Both the position numbers and the translations under genes were made by a program. A model generated the notes under the pieces. The model was not told where the DNA came from. It was given only the letters and a program-made list of their open reading frames with translations, and did no database searches. Below are positions 38,067-46,582 of a DNA stretch of 64,000 nt, one piece after another; the first letter of the stretch is position 1; every line of letters begins with the position of its first letter. The DNA is taken from assembly GCF_014305095.1 (NCBI RefSeq), contig NZ_JACRUI010000005.1, forward strand, positions 1-64,000. The letters run 5' to 3'. This stretch comes from Flavobacterium kayseriense (GTDB taxonomy: Bacteria; Bacteroidota; Bacteroidia; Flavobacteriales; Flavobacteriaceae).

Positions 38067-39437
38067 CTATTCTTTAATGATTGGTTTTAAGCTTTCTAAC
38101 ATCGTAGGAATCAATTCGGTTACCGTAGGATGAATATGAATTGCATCTCTAAAAACAGTGTATGGTTGTTTTGCATACATTAGATTCGTGATACTACTAA
38201 TGATTTCATCACCACCCACACCTAAAACACAAGCTCCTAAAAACTGATTTGTTTTAGTATCGATAATTGCTTCCATAAATCCTTTTGTTTCTCCTTTTTC
38301 TTTAGCGCGACCTACTTTATCCATGGGTTTGTGTGCAATTAAAATATCAAAACCTTTCTCCTCTGCTTCCATTTTTGTCATTCCTACTCTTCCTAAAGGC
38401 GGATCAATAAACAGCCCATAAGTTGTAATTCTGTCACTGATTTTTCTTTTTTTATCTCCTAGAAGATAGTTCTCTACAATTTGAAAATCATTATAAGAAG
38501 TATGTGTAAATGCCCCTTTTCCGTTGCAATCTCCTATCGCAAAAATTCCATCTACGTTTGTCTTGCAATAATCGTCTACGGCAACATATCCTTTCTTTTT
38601 ATCAAATTCTATTGTCGTATTTTCTAAGTGCAACGTATCTGTATTTGGCGAACGCCCAATAGCTAGTAAAACATGTGACCCTTTAACCTCCTTTTCCTCT
38701 CCATTTATTTTTATCGAAATTCCGCTACTATCCTGAGACAATTTAATCTCTTTAGCATTAAATTTAATTTCGACCTCCTCAGATTGCATAATTTCGGCAA
38801 CCGTTTCACTTACATTCTTATCTTCTCTACTAATTAATCTATCACCACGCTCGATGATGGTTACTTTACTGCCAAAACGCTTGAACATTTGACCAAATTC
38901 TAGCCCAATGTAGCTTCCGCCAATAATCAATAAATGCTCTGGTAATTTGGTTAAACCTAAAATATCAATATTGGTTAAATAATCAACATGGGCATATTCC
39001 TCGGGTATTACTGCCCTTGCTCCTACATTTATAAAAATTTGTTTCGCTGTAATTTTATCTTCGTTAACCGCAATTTCATAATTTGATAAAAAATGCGCCT
39101 CTCCTCTGTAAAGTGTGATAGTATCATTGTTGGCAATACTTTTTTCAATTCCTTCTCGGGAACCATTTACTAAAGTATCTTTTCTGGCTTTGATTTTCTC
39201 CATATTTGCTTTTGCACCTGCAGGAATTTCAATTCCCATTTCTTCACCATGCCTGCTATCCCACATTCTGCGTGCGCTAGCCACATAAGCTTTTGTGGGA
39301 ACACAACCATTATTAACACAAGTTCCGCCTACTAAACTCTTTTCAATAAGTGCTACTGTACCTTTTTTAGATAGGCTAAATGCCAAAGGTATTCCTGCTT
39401 GTCCACTACCAATTATTATAAAATCAAACTTTTTCAT
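38067..39437 (-). CDS. FAD-dependent pyridine nucleotide-disulfide oxidoreductase
   Basis: A 456-residue two-dinucleotide-binding flavoprotein. FAD site IIGSGQAGIPLA, redox-active Cys pair in GGTCVNNGCVPTKAYV (spacing CxxxxC), NAD site IIGGSYIGLEFGQMF, and C-terminal HIHPTVTELIP with the active-site His. It resembles mercuric/dihydrolipoyl reductase relatives but lacks the mercuric reductase heavy-metal N-domain. Sitting inside the egt run, it may reduce the disulfide of the thiol made there; this role is an inference and no such enzyme is defined by sequence alone. Confidence 0.85.
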   Translation of the reverse strand: MKKFDFIIIGSGQAGIPLAFSLSKKGTVALIEKSLVGGTCVNNGCVPTKAYVASARRMWDSRHGEEMGIEIPAGAKANMEKIKARKDTLVNGSREGIEKSIANNDTITLYRGEAHFLSNYEIAVNEDKITAKQIFINVGARAVIPEEYAHVDYLTNIDILGLTKLPEHLLIIGGSYIGLEFGQMFKRFGSKVTIIERGDRLISREDKNVSETVAEIMQSEEVEIKFNAKEIKLSQDSSGISIKINGEEKEVKGSHVLLAIGRSPNTDTLHLENTTIEFDKKKGYVAVDDYCKTNVDGIFAIGDCNGKGAFTHTSYNDFQIVENYLLGDKKRKISDRITTYGLFIDPPLGRVGMTKMEAEEKGFDILIAHKPMDKVGRAKEKGETKGFMEAIIDTKTNQFLGACVLGVGGDEIISSITNLMYAKQPYTVFRDAIHIHPTVTELIPTMLESLKPIIKE

Positions 39438-39460
39438 AACTGCATTTTTAAATTAGAAAC

Positions 39461-39742
39461 TTATTCTTCAACCGAAACATTTTTCCAAAATGCGACGTAA
39501 TTCTTTATTTCCTTAGCCGAATCTTTTGGATCGTTATAGGACCAAGCTGCGTTTTCGCTAATTTCATCCTTTACTTTCAGTGTATAATAAGAAGCCTCCC
39601 CCTTCCATGGGCAAGTGGTATGATGAGTCGTCTTAGTAAAATAATCACTATGAATACTTTCTATAGGAAAATAATGGTTTCCTTCTATAACAATTGTGTT
39701 ATCACTTTGTGCAACTACTGTTTTATTGAATATTGCTTTCAT
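39461..39742 (-). CDS. DUF427 family protein
   Basis: A 93-residue soluble protein with the DUF427 (PF04248) hallmarks: VIEGNHYFPIESI, TCPWKGEASYYTLKV and AAWSYNDPKD.A. Function of the family is unsettled. It lies 15 bp after egtB and 23 bp before the oxidoreductase on the same strand. Its place between two thiol-related genes makes it a candidate for an accessory step, but no catalytic residue can be named. Confidence 0.85.
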   Translation of the reverse strand: MKAIFNKTVVAQSDNTIVIEGNHYFPIESIHSDYFTKTTHHTTCPWKGEASYYTLKVKDEISENAAWSYNDPKDSAKEIKNYVAFWKNVSVEE

Positions 39743-39757
39743 ACTATTTGTTTTAAA

Positions 39758-40897
39758 TTATTTCGCTAATCGGATTCCGTTAAATTGCCACCGCAGATTT
39801 GGATGGAAAAAATTACGATATGTTTTTCGGCTGTGTCCTTCTGGAGTAGCCACTGAGCCTCCTCTAAGAATCATTTGATTAATCATAAACTTACCATTGT
39901 ATTCTCCTAATGCTCCAGGGGATTTATTAAACCCCGGATAAGCAAGGTAGGCACTATTTGTCCACTCCCATAGTTGTCCCCATTGCAATTGATCACTCGC
40001 TATTTCCCACTCAAATTCGGTAGGCAAGCGACAGCCTTTCCATTCACTATATGCAAAAGCTTCATAGAAACTAACATGCATTACGGGTAAATCAAGAGCG
40101 ACTTTCTCCAAACCGTTTAAGGTATAATTCCACCACTCATTATCAATTTTGTACCAATATAATGGTGCTTCAATTTTAGTGCTGTTAACCCAGCTCCATC
40201 CTTCGTCATGCCAATAATTAAAATCTTGATATCCACCAGCGGTAATAAATTCTATGTATTCTCTATTGGTAACTAGCTTATTGCTGATTTCAAAATCACC
40301 TACATATACTTTATGTTTCCCTAATTCATTATCAAAACAAAAAGTATTTTCTTGATGCCCTATTTCATAAAGTCCCGCTTCGATTTTGATAAAAGTCCCT
40401 TCTTGAATTTCGGCTTTAGTTCTATAGCTATTGTCATACATTGGAAAAGTAGGTTGATTCCCTAAAATGTATTTAATGTCATATACTAAAAGTTCTTGAT
40501 GCTGTTCCTCATGATTAAGGCCTATTTCAATAATCGCTAAAATTTGTTCATTTGGCTTTGTAGCTAAAAAAGCGACCATCGCCTCCGTGACATATTTACG
40601 ATACTTATAAACCTCCTCAACAGAAGGTCTGGTCATCAAACCTCTTGAAGGACGTAAAACACGCTTACCAACATTGTTGTAATAACTATTGAATAAATAA
40701 GAAAAATCTTCATTATACACAATGTAATCCACTGCATATTTTGTCAATATAAATTCTTCCCAGAACCAGGTAGCGTGGGATAAATGCCATTTTGGAGGAG
40801 AGGCAAATTCACTCGCTTGAACCGAATAATCTTCGGTTATCAAGGGTTTGCAAACCTGTTCTGAATTTTGTCTAACTTTTAAAAAACGATCAATCAT
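39758..40897 (-). CDS. egtB: Ergothioneine biosynthesis sulfoxide synthase-like EgtB
   Basis: A 379-residue protein with an N-terminal DinB-like domain carrying WHLSHATWFWEEF and IEIGLNHEEQHQELLVYD (iron-binding histidines), then a formylglycine-generating-enzyme-like domain ending NGIRLAK. EgtB joins hercynine and a thiol donor (gamma-glutamylcysteine or cysteine) to a sulfoxide. An arginine-rich stretch, RVLRPSRGLMTRPSVEEVY, resembles the mycobacterial donor-binding region. It is the first gene of the run. No methyltransferase domain is fused, unlike OvoA. Confidence 0.9.
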   Translation of the reverse strand: MIDRFLKVRQNSEQVCKPLITEDYSVQASEFASPPKWHLSHATWFWEEFILTKYAVDYIVYNEDFSYLFNSYYNNVGKRVLRPSRGLMTRPSVEEVYKYRKYVTEAMVAFLATKPNEQILAIIEIGLNHEEQHQELLVYDIKYILGNQPTFPMYDNSYRTKAEIQEGTFIKIEAGLYEIGHQENTFCFDNELGKHKVYVGDFEISNKLVTNREYIEFITAGGYQDFNYWHDEGWSWVNSTKIEAPLYWYKIDNEWWNYTLNGLEKVALDLPVMHVSFYEAFAYSEWKGCRLPTEFEWEIASDQLQWGQLWEWTNSAYLAYPGFNKSPGALGEYNGKFMINQMILRGGSVATPEGHSRKTYRNFFHPNLRWQFNGIRLAK

Positions 40898-41334
40898 AAG
40901 CTGTTAGATTCTATATTAGTTAAGTCACATGTAAGGTAGTGAAATAACTTTTTATGAAAATTACATTATAATGGAGATCTATTACGTAATTATGATGTGT
41001 AGTCGTTAACTGACCAATACCAATTACCAAAACTTATTCTTAAGTATTTTATGAACCAAAAAAATTAGCTTAGTACAGATTACAACTCTTGAATTGATTG
41101 TGATTTATTGTTTTCAAAGATTTAAATCACCCTTAAAATTAATTACAAATACCAGTACAGTTTATTTAAATGTAAATATAGAAAGCATTGAATTCAAGCA
41201 GCACTTATTTATGGTCTACCAAATTGTACATAAAATTTACGTCTAAGCTTAAATAATTGATACCTACAAATACTATTATATGCCAAAGTTTTTCTTATTT
41301 ATCTGGTTGCTTACTAGCAACTTTTTCTAAAAAC

Positions 41335-41386
41335 AAAGCCACGAATTCACTAATTAAATTGATAATTAGCGAATTCGTGGCTTTTA
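41335..41386 (-). terminator. Hairpin terminator after ytxJ, related to the one at 30.9 kb
   Basis: Arms AAAGCCACGAATTCACTAATTA and TAATTAGCGAATTCGTGGCTTT have one mismatch around a 6-base loop. It lies 20 bp past the ytxJ stop. The rest of 40898-41334 shows nothing recognised. The arm sequence recurs at 30866-30917, which suggests a dispersed hairpin family. Confidence 0.75.
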
Positions 41387-41406
41387 TTCTAAATCTTCTA
41401 GATCTA

Positions 41407-41796
41407 CTATACTTTTGCTTTTAAGGCAGCAGAATCAATATCGCTATGCGAAACATTATAAACTGCTTTACCATTTTTAATCAAGATTAATTGTGGCGAT
41501 TGGTGTTGCACTCCAAAACGGCTAGCGATCTCATTTGAAATTTCGCGAAAAGCGATTAAATCAAGGAAGTAAGGTGTTACTTTTTCTGGGAAATCAAACT
41601 CATTTTCAAATTGTTTCAAAGCCATACGGCTAATACTACATCTTGTGCTGTGCTTAAAAATAGCCACTGCCTTCTCGTTTGACAAGCTAATAATCTCATC
41701 TAACTGAGATATATGATTTAATGGTTCCCAATCCATCTTGCTATTGGATTCGTTTTGGTTTTCAGAACTCCCAAAAATATTTTTTAAAAAACTCAT
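41407..41796 (-). CDS. ytxJ: Bacillithiol system redox-active protein YtxJ
   Basis: A 129-residue thioredoxin-like protein with the YtxJ signature FKHSTRCSISRMALKQFE, containing one active Cys (near residue 53) in place of a CxxC pair, and the cis-Pro region HQSPQLILI. YtxJ proteins occur in bacillithiol-making bacteria and act on bacillithiolated proteins, so the organism probably makes bacillithiol. It is divergent from clpB and has a candidate -7 element at 41906-41913 on the minus strand. Confidence 0.85.
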   Translation of the reverse strand: MSFLKNIFGSSENQNESNSKMDWEPLNHISQLDEIISLSNEKAVAIFKHSTRCSISRMALKQFENEFDFPEKVTPYFLDLIAFREISNEIASRFGVQHQSPQLILIKNGKAVYNVSHSDIDSAALKAKV

Positions 41797-41905
41797 AATT
41801 TGTCTGTATATAGGTCATTATGAATCATTTATATGATATAAATCATAGTTTATAAGCCATTTTGTCCGTAATTTTACTATGGAATATAAATTGATTCCTT
41901 CTTTA

Positions 41906-41913
41906 CAAATATA
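41906..41913 (-). promoter_or_regulatory. Candidate -7 element of ytxJ
   Basis: On the minus strand this reads TATATTTG, a full TAnnTTTG match, about 110 bp before the ytxJ start. A small hairpin ACAAGC-TTAT-GCTTGT at 41958-41973 lies 20 bp before clpB; its role is unknown. Confidence 0.35.
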
Positions 41914-41992
41914 AAATAAAATACGAACATACACACGATATACTATTTTACAAACCAACAAGCTTATGCTTGTAACTAAAAAATAAAAAATC

Positions 41993-44599
41993 ATGAACAT
42001 CAATAAATTTACCATTAAGTCGCAGGAGGCCATTCAGCAATCGCAACAATTGGCTCAAGGTTTTGGACAGCAGCAAATAGAGAATGAACACATTTTTAAG
42101 GCCATATTTGAGGTCGATGAAAATGTAGCCCCTTTTATTTTGAAAAAACTAAATGTAAACGTGCCACTATTTATTCAGGTTTTAGATAGTACCATTCAAA
42201 GTTTTCCAAAAGTATCTGGTGGCGAAGTCATGTTGTCAAGAGAGGCAAACAAAGCTTTAAACGAGGCAGAGATTATTGCGAAAAAAATGAATGATGAGTT
42301 TGTTTCTATCGAACATTTAATTCTGGCAATTTTTGGTTCAAAAAGTAAAGTTTCACAAATCTTAAAAGACCAAGGGGTAACTGAAAAAGGTTTAAAAGCA
42401 GCTATTGACGAATTGCGAAAAGGAGAACGCGTTACTTCAGCATCAGCCGAAGAGACGTACAATTCTCTAAATAAGTACGCCAAAAATCTAAATGAGTTAG
42501 CCAAAGCAGGGAAACTAGACCCTGTAATTGGTCGTGATGAGGAAATTAGACGTGTACTACAAATCTTGACACGTCGAACTAAAAACAACCCCATGCTTGT
42601 GGGAGAACCTGGTGTGGGTAAAACCGCTATTGCTGAAGGTTTAGCACATCGAATCGTTGATGGCGATGTACCTGATAATTTAAAAGACAAAATCGTTTTT
42701 TCACTGGATATGGGAGCGCTTATAGCAGGAGCCAAATACAAAGGTGAGTTTGAAGAGCGTCTAAAAGCCGTAGTAAAAGAGGTAACCGCTGCCGAGGGCG
42801 ATATTGTGCTTTTCATTGACGAAATTCATACGCTCGTAGGCGCAGGTGGTGGCGAAGGCGCTATGGATGCAGCTAATATTTTAAAACCGGCTTTGGCTCG
42901 TGGAGAACTCCGCGCTATTGGAGCAACGACTTTAGATGAATACCAAAAGTATTTCGAAAAAGACAAAGCACTAGAGCGTCGTTTCCAGAAAATTATAATC
43001 GAAGAACCCGATACCGAGAGCGCGATTTCTATTTTACGTGGAATCAAAGAAAAATACGAAACACACCATAAAGTCCAAATCAAAGATGAGGCTATTATTG
43101 CCGCTGTAGAGTTGTCACAGCGTTATATCACTAATCGTTTTCTTCCGGACAAAGCGATTGATTTGATGGATGAGGCTGCTTCCAAAATTAGAATGGAAAT
43201 CAACTCTAAACCAGAAGAGCTAGACGTATTGGACCGAAAAGTAATGCAACTCGAAATCGAAATCGAAGCTATAAAACGCGAAAAAGACGAAAGCAAGCTC
43301 AAAGTCCTGGGAATGGAATTGGCAAACTTAAAAGAAGACCGCAACACCATTTACACCAAATGGAAATCAGAGAAAGATGTGGTGGATAATGTGCAAGCCA
43401 TTAAAACGGAGATCGAAGATTACAAATACGAAGCAGAACGTGCGGAACGTGAGGGAGATTACGGAAAAGTAGCCGAAATACGTTACGGAAAAATCAAAGA
43501 AGCCCAAGAGCGATTAGATATTTTGCACAAAGAATTAGTCGAAAACCAAGCGGGCGGCAGTTCATTAATTAAAGAAGAAGTAACCCGTGAGGACATTGCC
43601 GAAGTAGTTGCTAAGTGGACAGGAATACCGATTATGAAAATGCTACAAGGCGAGCGTGAAAAACTGCTACACCTTGAAGAGGAGTTGCACCGCCGAGTAG
43701 TAGGTCAAGAAGAAGCGATCGAAGCCGTGAGTGATGCCGTACGCCGTTCTCGAGCTGGTTTGCAAGACATGCGTAAACCTGTAGGAACTTTTTTGTTCCT
43801 TGGAACAACGGGTGTGGGAAAAACAGAATTGGCAAAAGCTTTGGCCGAATATCTATTTGACGACGAAAACGCCATGACGCGTATTGATATGAGTGAGTAC
43901 CAAGAGCGCCACAGTGTGAGCCGTTTAGTGGGTGCGCCTCCAGGATATGTGGGTTATGACGAGGGTGGTCAGTTAACGGAGGCGGTACGTAGAAAGCCGT
44001 ACTCTGTAATATTATTAGATGAAATCGAGAAAGCACATCCAGACACATTCAACATCTTGTTACAAGTGCTTGATGAAGGTCGTTTGACAGATAACAAAGG
44101 GCGCTTAGCCGATTTCAAAAACACCATAATCATCATGACTTCTAACATGGGAAGCCAAATTATACAAGAGAAATTTGAGAATATCAAAGGTAGTCTTGAA
44201 GAAACCACCGAAGTAGCCAAAATAGAAGTACTGAACCTGCTAAAACAAACGGTGCGACCTGAATTTATTAACCGTATAGACGAGATTGTGATGTTTACAC
44301 CTTTAACGACAGCAAATATTACTAAAATCGTGAGTTTACAACTAAAATCAGTCACTAAAATGCTTGCATTACAAGGCATTACCATGGACGCTACACCCGA
44401 TGCGATTGCATATCTTTCTGAAAAAGGTTTCGATCCACAATTTGGAGCCCGCCCAGTGAAACGTGTCATTCAGCGTGAGGTATTAAACAAGTTGTCTAAG
44501 GAGATTTTGGCCGGCAAAATTGCAACCGAAAGCATTATTCTTTTAGATGCTTTTGATGGCGAAGTGGTTTTTAGAAATCAAACCGAAGTAGTAGAATAA
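41993..44599 (+). CDS. clpB: ATP-dependent chaperone ClpB
   Basis: An 868-residue disaggregase. It has the N domain (residues 1-145), NBD1 with [15 protein letters not shown] near 205, a middle coiled-coil domain (about 400-525, [17 protein letters not shown]), and NBD2 with [16 protein letters not shown] near 605 plus [12 protein letters not shown]. The middle domain distinguishes ClpB from ClpA/ClpC. With DnaK it rescues aggregated proteins. No CIRCE or other clear heat-shock operator was seen upstream. A terminator follows, and the cassette region begins 300 bp later. Confidence 0.96.
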   Translation: MNINKFTIKSQEAIQQSQQLAQGFGQQQIENEHIFKAIFEVDENVAPFILKKLNVNVPLFIQVLDSTIQSFPKVSGGEVMLSREANKALNEAEIIAKKMNDEFVSIEHLILAIFGSKSKVSQILKDQGVTEKGLKAAIDELRKGERVTSASAEETYNSLNKYAKNLNELAKAGKLDPVIGRDEEIRRVLQILTRRTKNNPMLVGEPGVGKTAIAEGLAHRIVDGDVPDNLKDKIVFSLDMGALIAGAKYKGEFEERLKAVVKEVTAAEGDIVLFIDEIHTLVGAGGGEGAMDAANILKPALARGELRAIGATTLDEYQKYFEKDKALERRFQKIIIEEPDTESAISILRGIKEKYETHHKVQIKDEAIIAAVELSQRYITNRFLPDKAIDLMDEAASKIRMEINSKPEELDVLDRKVMQLEIEIEAIKREKDESKLKVLGMELANLKEDRNTIYTKWKSEKDVVDNVQAIKTEIEDYKYEAERAEREGDYGKVAEIRYGKIKEAQERLDILHKELVENQAGGSSLIKEEVTREDIAEVVAKWTGIPIMKMLQGEREKLLHLEEELHRRVVGQEEAIEAVSDAVRRSRAGLQDMRKPVGTFLFLGTTGVGKTELAKALAEYLFDDENAMTRIDMSEYQERHSVSRLVGAPPGYVGYDEGGQLTEAVRRKPYSVILLDEIEKAHPDTFNILLQVLDEGRLTDNKGRLADFKNTIIIMTSNMGSQIIQEKFENIKGSLEETTEVAKIEVLNLLKQTVRPEFINRIDEIVMFTPLTTANITKIVSLQLKSVTKMLALQGITMDATPDAIAYLSEKGFDPQFGARPVKRVIQREVLNKLSKEILAGKIATESIILLDAFDGEVVFRNQTEVVE

Positions 44600-44627
44600 T
44601 TAATTATATTTTTTTTTTGTAGTAAGA

Positions 44628-44657
44628 GAACATCAGTCGCAAGGCTGGTGTTTTTTT
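44628..44657 (+). terminator. Terminator after clpB
   Basis: ACATCAG pairs with CTGGTGT (one G-T pair) around an 8-base loop, followed by seven T. It lies 30 bp past the clpB stop. The remaining 44658-44915 sequence holds a repeat remnant (near 44700-44770) and no gene. Confidence 0.75.
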
Positions 44658-44962
44658 ATATTTTATTTTTTAGAAGCAGAATAGTAATTTTCAAAACAAC
44701 CTTCCCTCCTGCTCTCTGCTGTATCTCTGCGTTTCACTGCGAGTATGCCGCGACGATCAGGGCTAAAGGAGACGAGTAATTTTTCTGATCACGATTTTTA
44801 TAAATCCTAAAATTATATTTATTGTCAATCGCACTATCTATTATTAAAATAAGAAAAAACTTAAATAATTATAAAAAATAATGAAAAAGAGGTGTATATT
44901 TGACGTTATATACGAGTTATAGAGCATTTTAAAAAATCGTGCAAAAAGACAACAAATCAGAA

Positions 44963-45277
44963 ATGAAAGGACACATTTTTATAAATAATTCCGAAATTGG
45001 AACTGTGAATTTTAAAATTATTGACGAAAATATGGGCGCAATAGGCGGAAATTTTGTTGCGGTGGAAAATTATCTGAAATTTAAAAATGTAGTTCAAAAA
45101 TTAACTGTCAAAAATGGAAGTGCAAACTCACAGAATTTTAACTTCAGAATCGTTGTGAAAAATATTGAATTAAATCCAGTTGGCGGAATTTGCCTTATCG
45201 ACTCAGAAGAGTTTTCCGAATTATATTTAGATGCTGCAGGAATAAGCGAAATTGAATTGAAAAAAGTTAATTGTTAA
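44963..45277 (+). CDS. Cassette 1 gene A, hypothetical 104-aa protein
   Basis: Begins at ATG 44963; a GTG at 44939 would extend it by 8 residues. The protein is beta-rich, with no signal peptide or membrane helix (GHIFINNSEIGTVNFKI, FNFRIVVKNIELNPVGGIC). No family was recognised. It starts 37 bases after the R'-like box GTTATAGAGC and is followed 10 bp later by a second small gene, so cassette 1 carries two genes. Their tight spacing suggests joint function, for example a toxin/antidote or partner pair, but nothing supports a specific one. Confidence 0.6.
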   Translation: MKGHIFINNSEIGTVNFKIIDENMGAIGGNFVAVENYLKFKNVVQKLTVKNGSANSQNFNFRIVVKNIELNPVGGICLIDSEEFSELYLDAAGISEIELKKVNC

Positions 45278-45287
45278 AAAAATAAAT

Positions 45288-45542
45288 ATGGCAGCAGGTG
45301 GACCACACGATCATCCATTAACGGACATTGTGAACTTTAAGCTTAAAGTTTATAATGAAGTCTGTGATCAATTAGTCAGAGAAATTTCAAAATTAGTTTC
45401 GATGAACGAGCTTTATGAGATGTTTGATTGGTTTGACAATTTTTCCGCCACTAAAAGTCAACTTGACAATTTTGAAATTGAACTAAATAAAAAATTGGAA
45501 AACTTAAAAACTAATGCAAAAAATAATGGTTGGGAAATATAA
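45288..45542 (+). CDS. Cassette 1 gene B, hypothetical 84-aa protein
   Basis: A small soluble, charged protein beginning MAAGGPHDHPLTDIVNFKLK and continuing with a helical region (VCDQLVREISKLVSMNELYEMFDWF) and a coiled-coil-like end. The GGPHDHPLTD start resembles small Bacteroidota hypothetical proteins, but no function is known to me. It ends 6 bases before the R''-like box of the first repeat, the spacing expected for a cassette gene. No promoter is visible inside the cassette. Confidence 0.6.
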   Translation: MAAGGPHDHPLTDIVNFKLKVYNEVCDQLVREISKLVSMNELYEMFDWFDNFSATKSQLDNFEIELNKKLENLKTNAKNNGWEI

Positions 45543-45548
45543 AAAAAC

Positions 45549-45675
45549 GCTCTATAACCGCTGTTTTGATATAGCTGGAATTTAGTGGAATTATCATTTC
45601 GCATCAAGTTTTCGTTAAGCCGAAAATTGAGCTGTTACGATTTTCCAGCCATCTCAAAGCAGCCAAACGTTGTAT
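45549..45675 (+). repeat. attC-like repeat 1 (127 bp)
   Basis: Starts with GCTCTATAAC, the complement of the cassette 1 start, and ends at the AACGTTGTAT box. Internal arms TTTGATATAGCTGGAA and TTCCAGCCATCTCAAA pair 14 of 16, and TTTTCG/CGAAAA forms the top stem, giving a long imperfect hairpin. Same length (127 bp) as repeat 2. Confidence 0.72.
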
Positions 45676-45718
45676 GCAATACTAACGCAGAACCGCCAAA
45701 ATACTTAATAATTAAAAT

Positions 45719-46576
45719 ATGATTTTTAATATTTACTACATAAATTTTCCAAAAGTATACGAAATAAAGATGATGCTTAGTAATGTTATCGCTTTAAATC
45801 GGGAAAAGCAAACCGACTCCACAAACCAAAAAGATGTTGACTATAAAGGAAAACTTGGAGTTAATTTTTTAAACTTTTTTAATACTGGAATAGGTATTGA
45901 TGCTGAAGCATCAAACAAAAATTCAAAGTCTGATTCACAAAAAGTTTTAGAAAATTTTGAAATCAAAACAACCAAATCTATAATTTTAAGTGAAATAATT
46001 GAGCGAAGCGAACGAACTCAAGACTTTAGTAATTTAGAAGAAGGTCAATTAATAAAAATTGATAATGTAAATTTATCACTAGAAAATGAACCTGAACTCA
46101 GAACGGTAAAACTTTTTACAAGTGGTTCATTTAAAGGCATGAACATTCCGGGAGCAAATGGATTTGATATAAATAATTTATTCAACTCGATGTTTAAAGA
46201 TTACGCTTATAAAATGAAAGGAACTATAAAAGATTCTGAAGAATCTGTATTAGTAAAAATTCCACTTACATTTGAAAGTGAGTTTGAAAGTTCATATAGT
46301 GTAGATGATTTATTTATTGGAAAAGTTTCAATAGTCGGATTATATAAAGGAAAAATTAAAATAGAAGCTTTAAAAAATTCTTTAGAATTCTTCCAAGAAT
46401 TAGGTTCAATGCAGAATATATTAAATAGTCCCGAAAATGATGAGATTCAGGATAGTCAATATCAAACTCAAACAAATAATAATAGTTTTTTATTTTCAAG
46501 CTCAGAGCAAAGCGACAAAGAATACCACTATATTGATTTATTAGCTATTGTTCAAAATGTAAACTTCCCTAAATAA
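45719..46576 (+). CDS. Cassette 2 gene A, DUF6414-like protein
   Basis: A 285-residue soluble protein with no signal peptide. Order: a YYINFPKVYEIKMML start, a Gly/Asn-rich low-complexity segment (about 45-75), EGQLIKIDNVNLSLENEPEL, an internal KDYAYKMKGTIKDSEES, IPLTFESEFESSYSVDDL and a late DLLAIV segment. This general pattern resembles DUF6414 proteins, a family of unknown function, but the match is by memory and uncertain. It is the first of two genes in the cassette, 6 bp before an AAA+ ATPase gene. A partner role for the ATPase is likely. Confidence 0.5.
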   Translation: MIFNIYYINFPKVYEIKMMLSNVIALNREKQTDSTNQKDVDYKGKLGVNFLNFFNTGIGIDAEASNKNSKSDSQKVLENFEIKTTKSIILSEIIERSERTQDFSNLEEGQLIKIDNVNLSLENEPELRTVKLFTSGSFKGMNIPGANGFDINNLFNSMFKDYAYKMKGTIKDSEESVLVKIPLTFESEFESSYSVDDLFIGKVSIVGLYKGKIKIEALKNSLEFFQELGSMQNILNSPENDEIQDSQYQTQTNNNSFLFSSSEQSDKEYHYIDLLAIVQNVNFPK

Positions 46577-46582
46577 TTTTGA

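Noticed and set aside
39758..40897. OvoA (ovothiol synthase) in place of EgtB.
   Set aside because: OvoA carries a C-terminal methyltransferase domain; this protein stops after the FGE-like domain, and a separate EgtD is in the same run.
41818..42033. A 71-codon minus-strand frame covering the start of clpB and the ytxJ-clpB gap.
   Set aside because: It overlaps the clpB start region and the likely promoters, has no start signal, and its content is low complexity and AT-driven.
42196..44469. Several long minus-strand frames inside clpB (for example 42196-42816 and 43969-44469).
   Set aside because: They are shadows of the strongly conserved plus-strand clpB gene and have Ser/Phe/Ile-rich composition typical of antisense frames.
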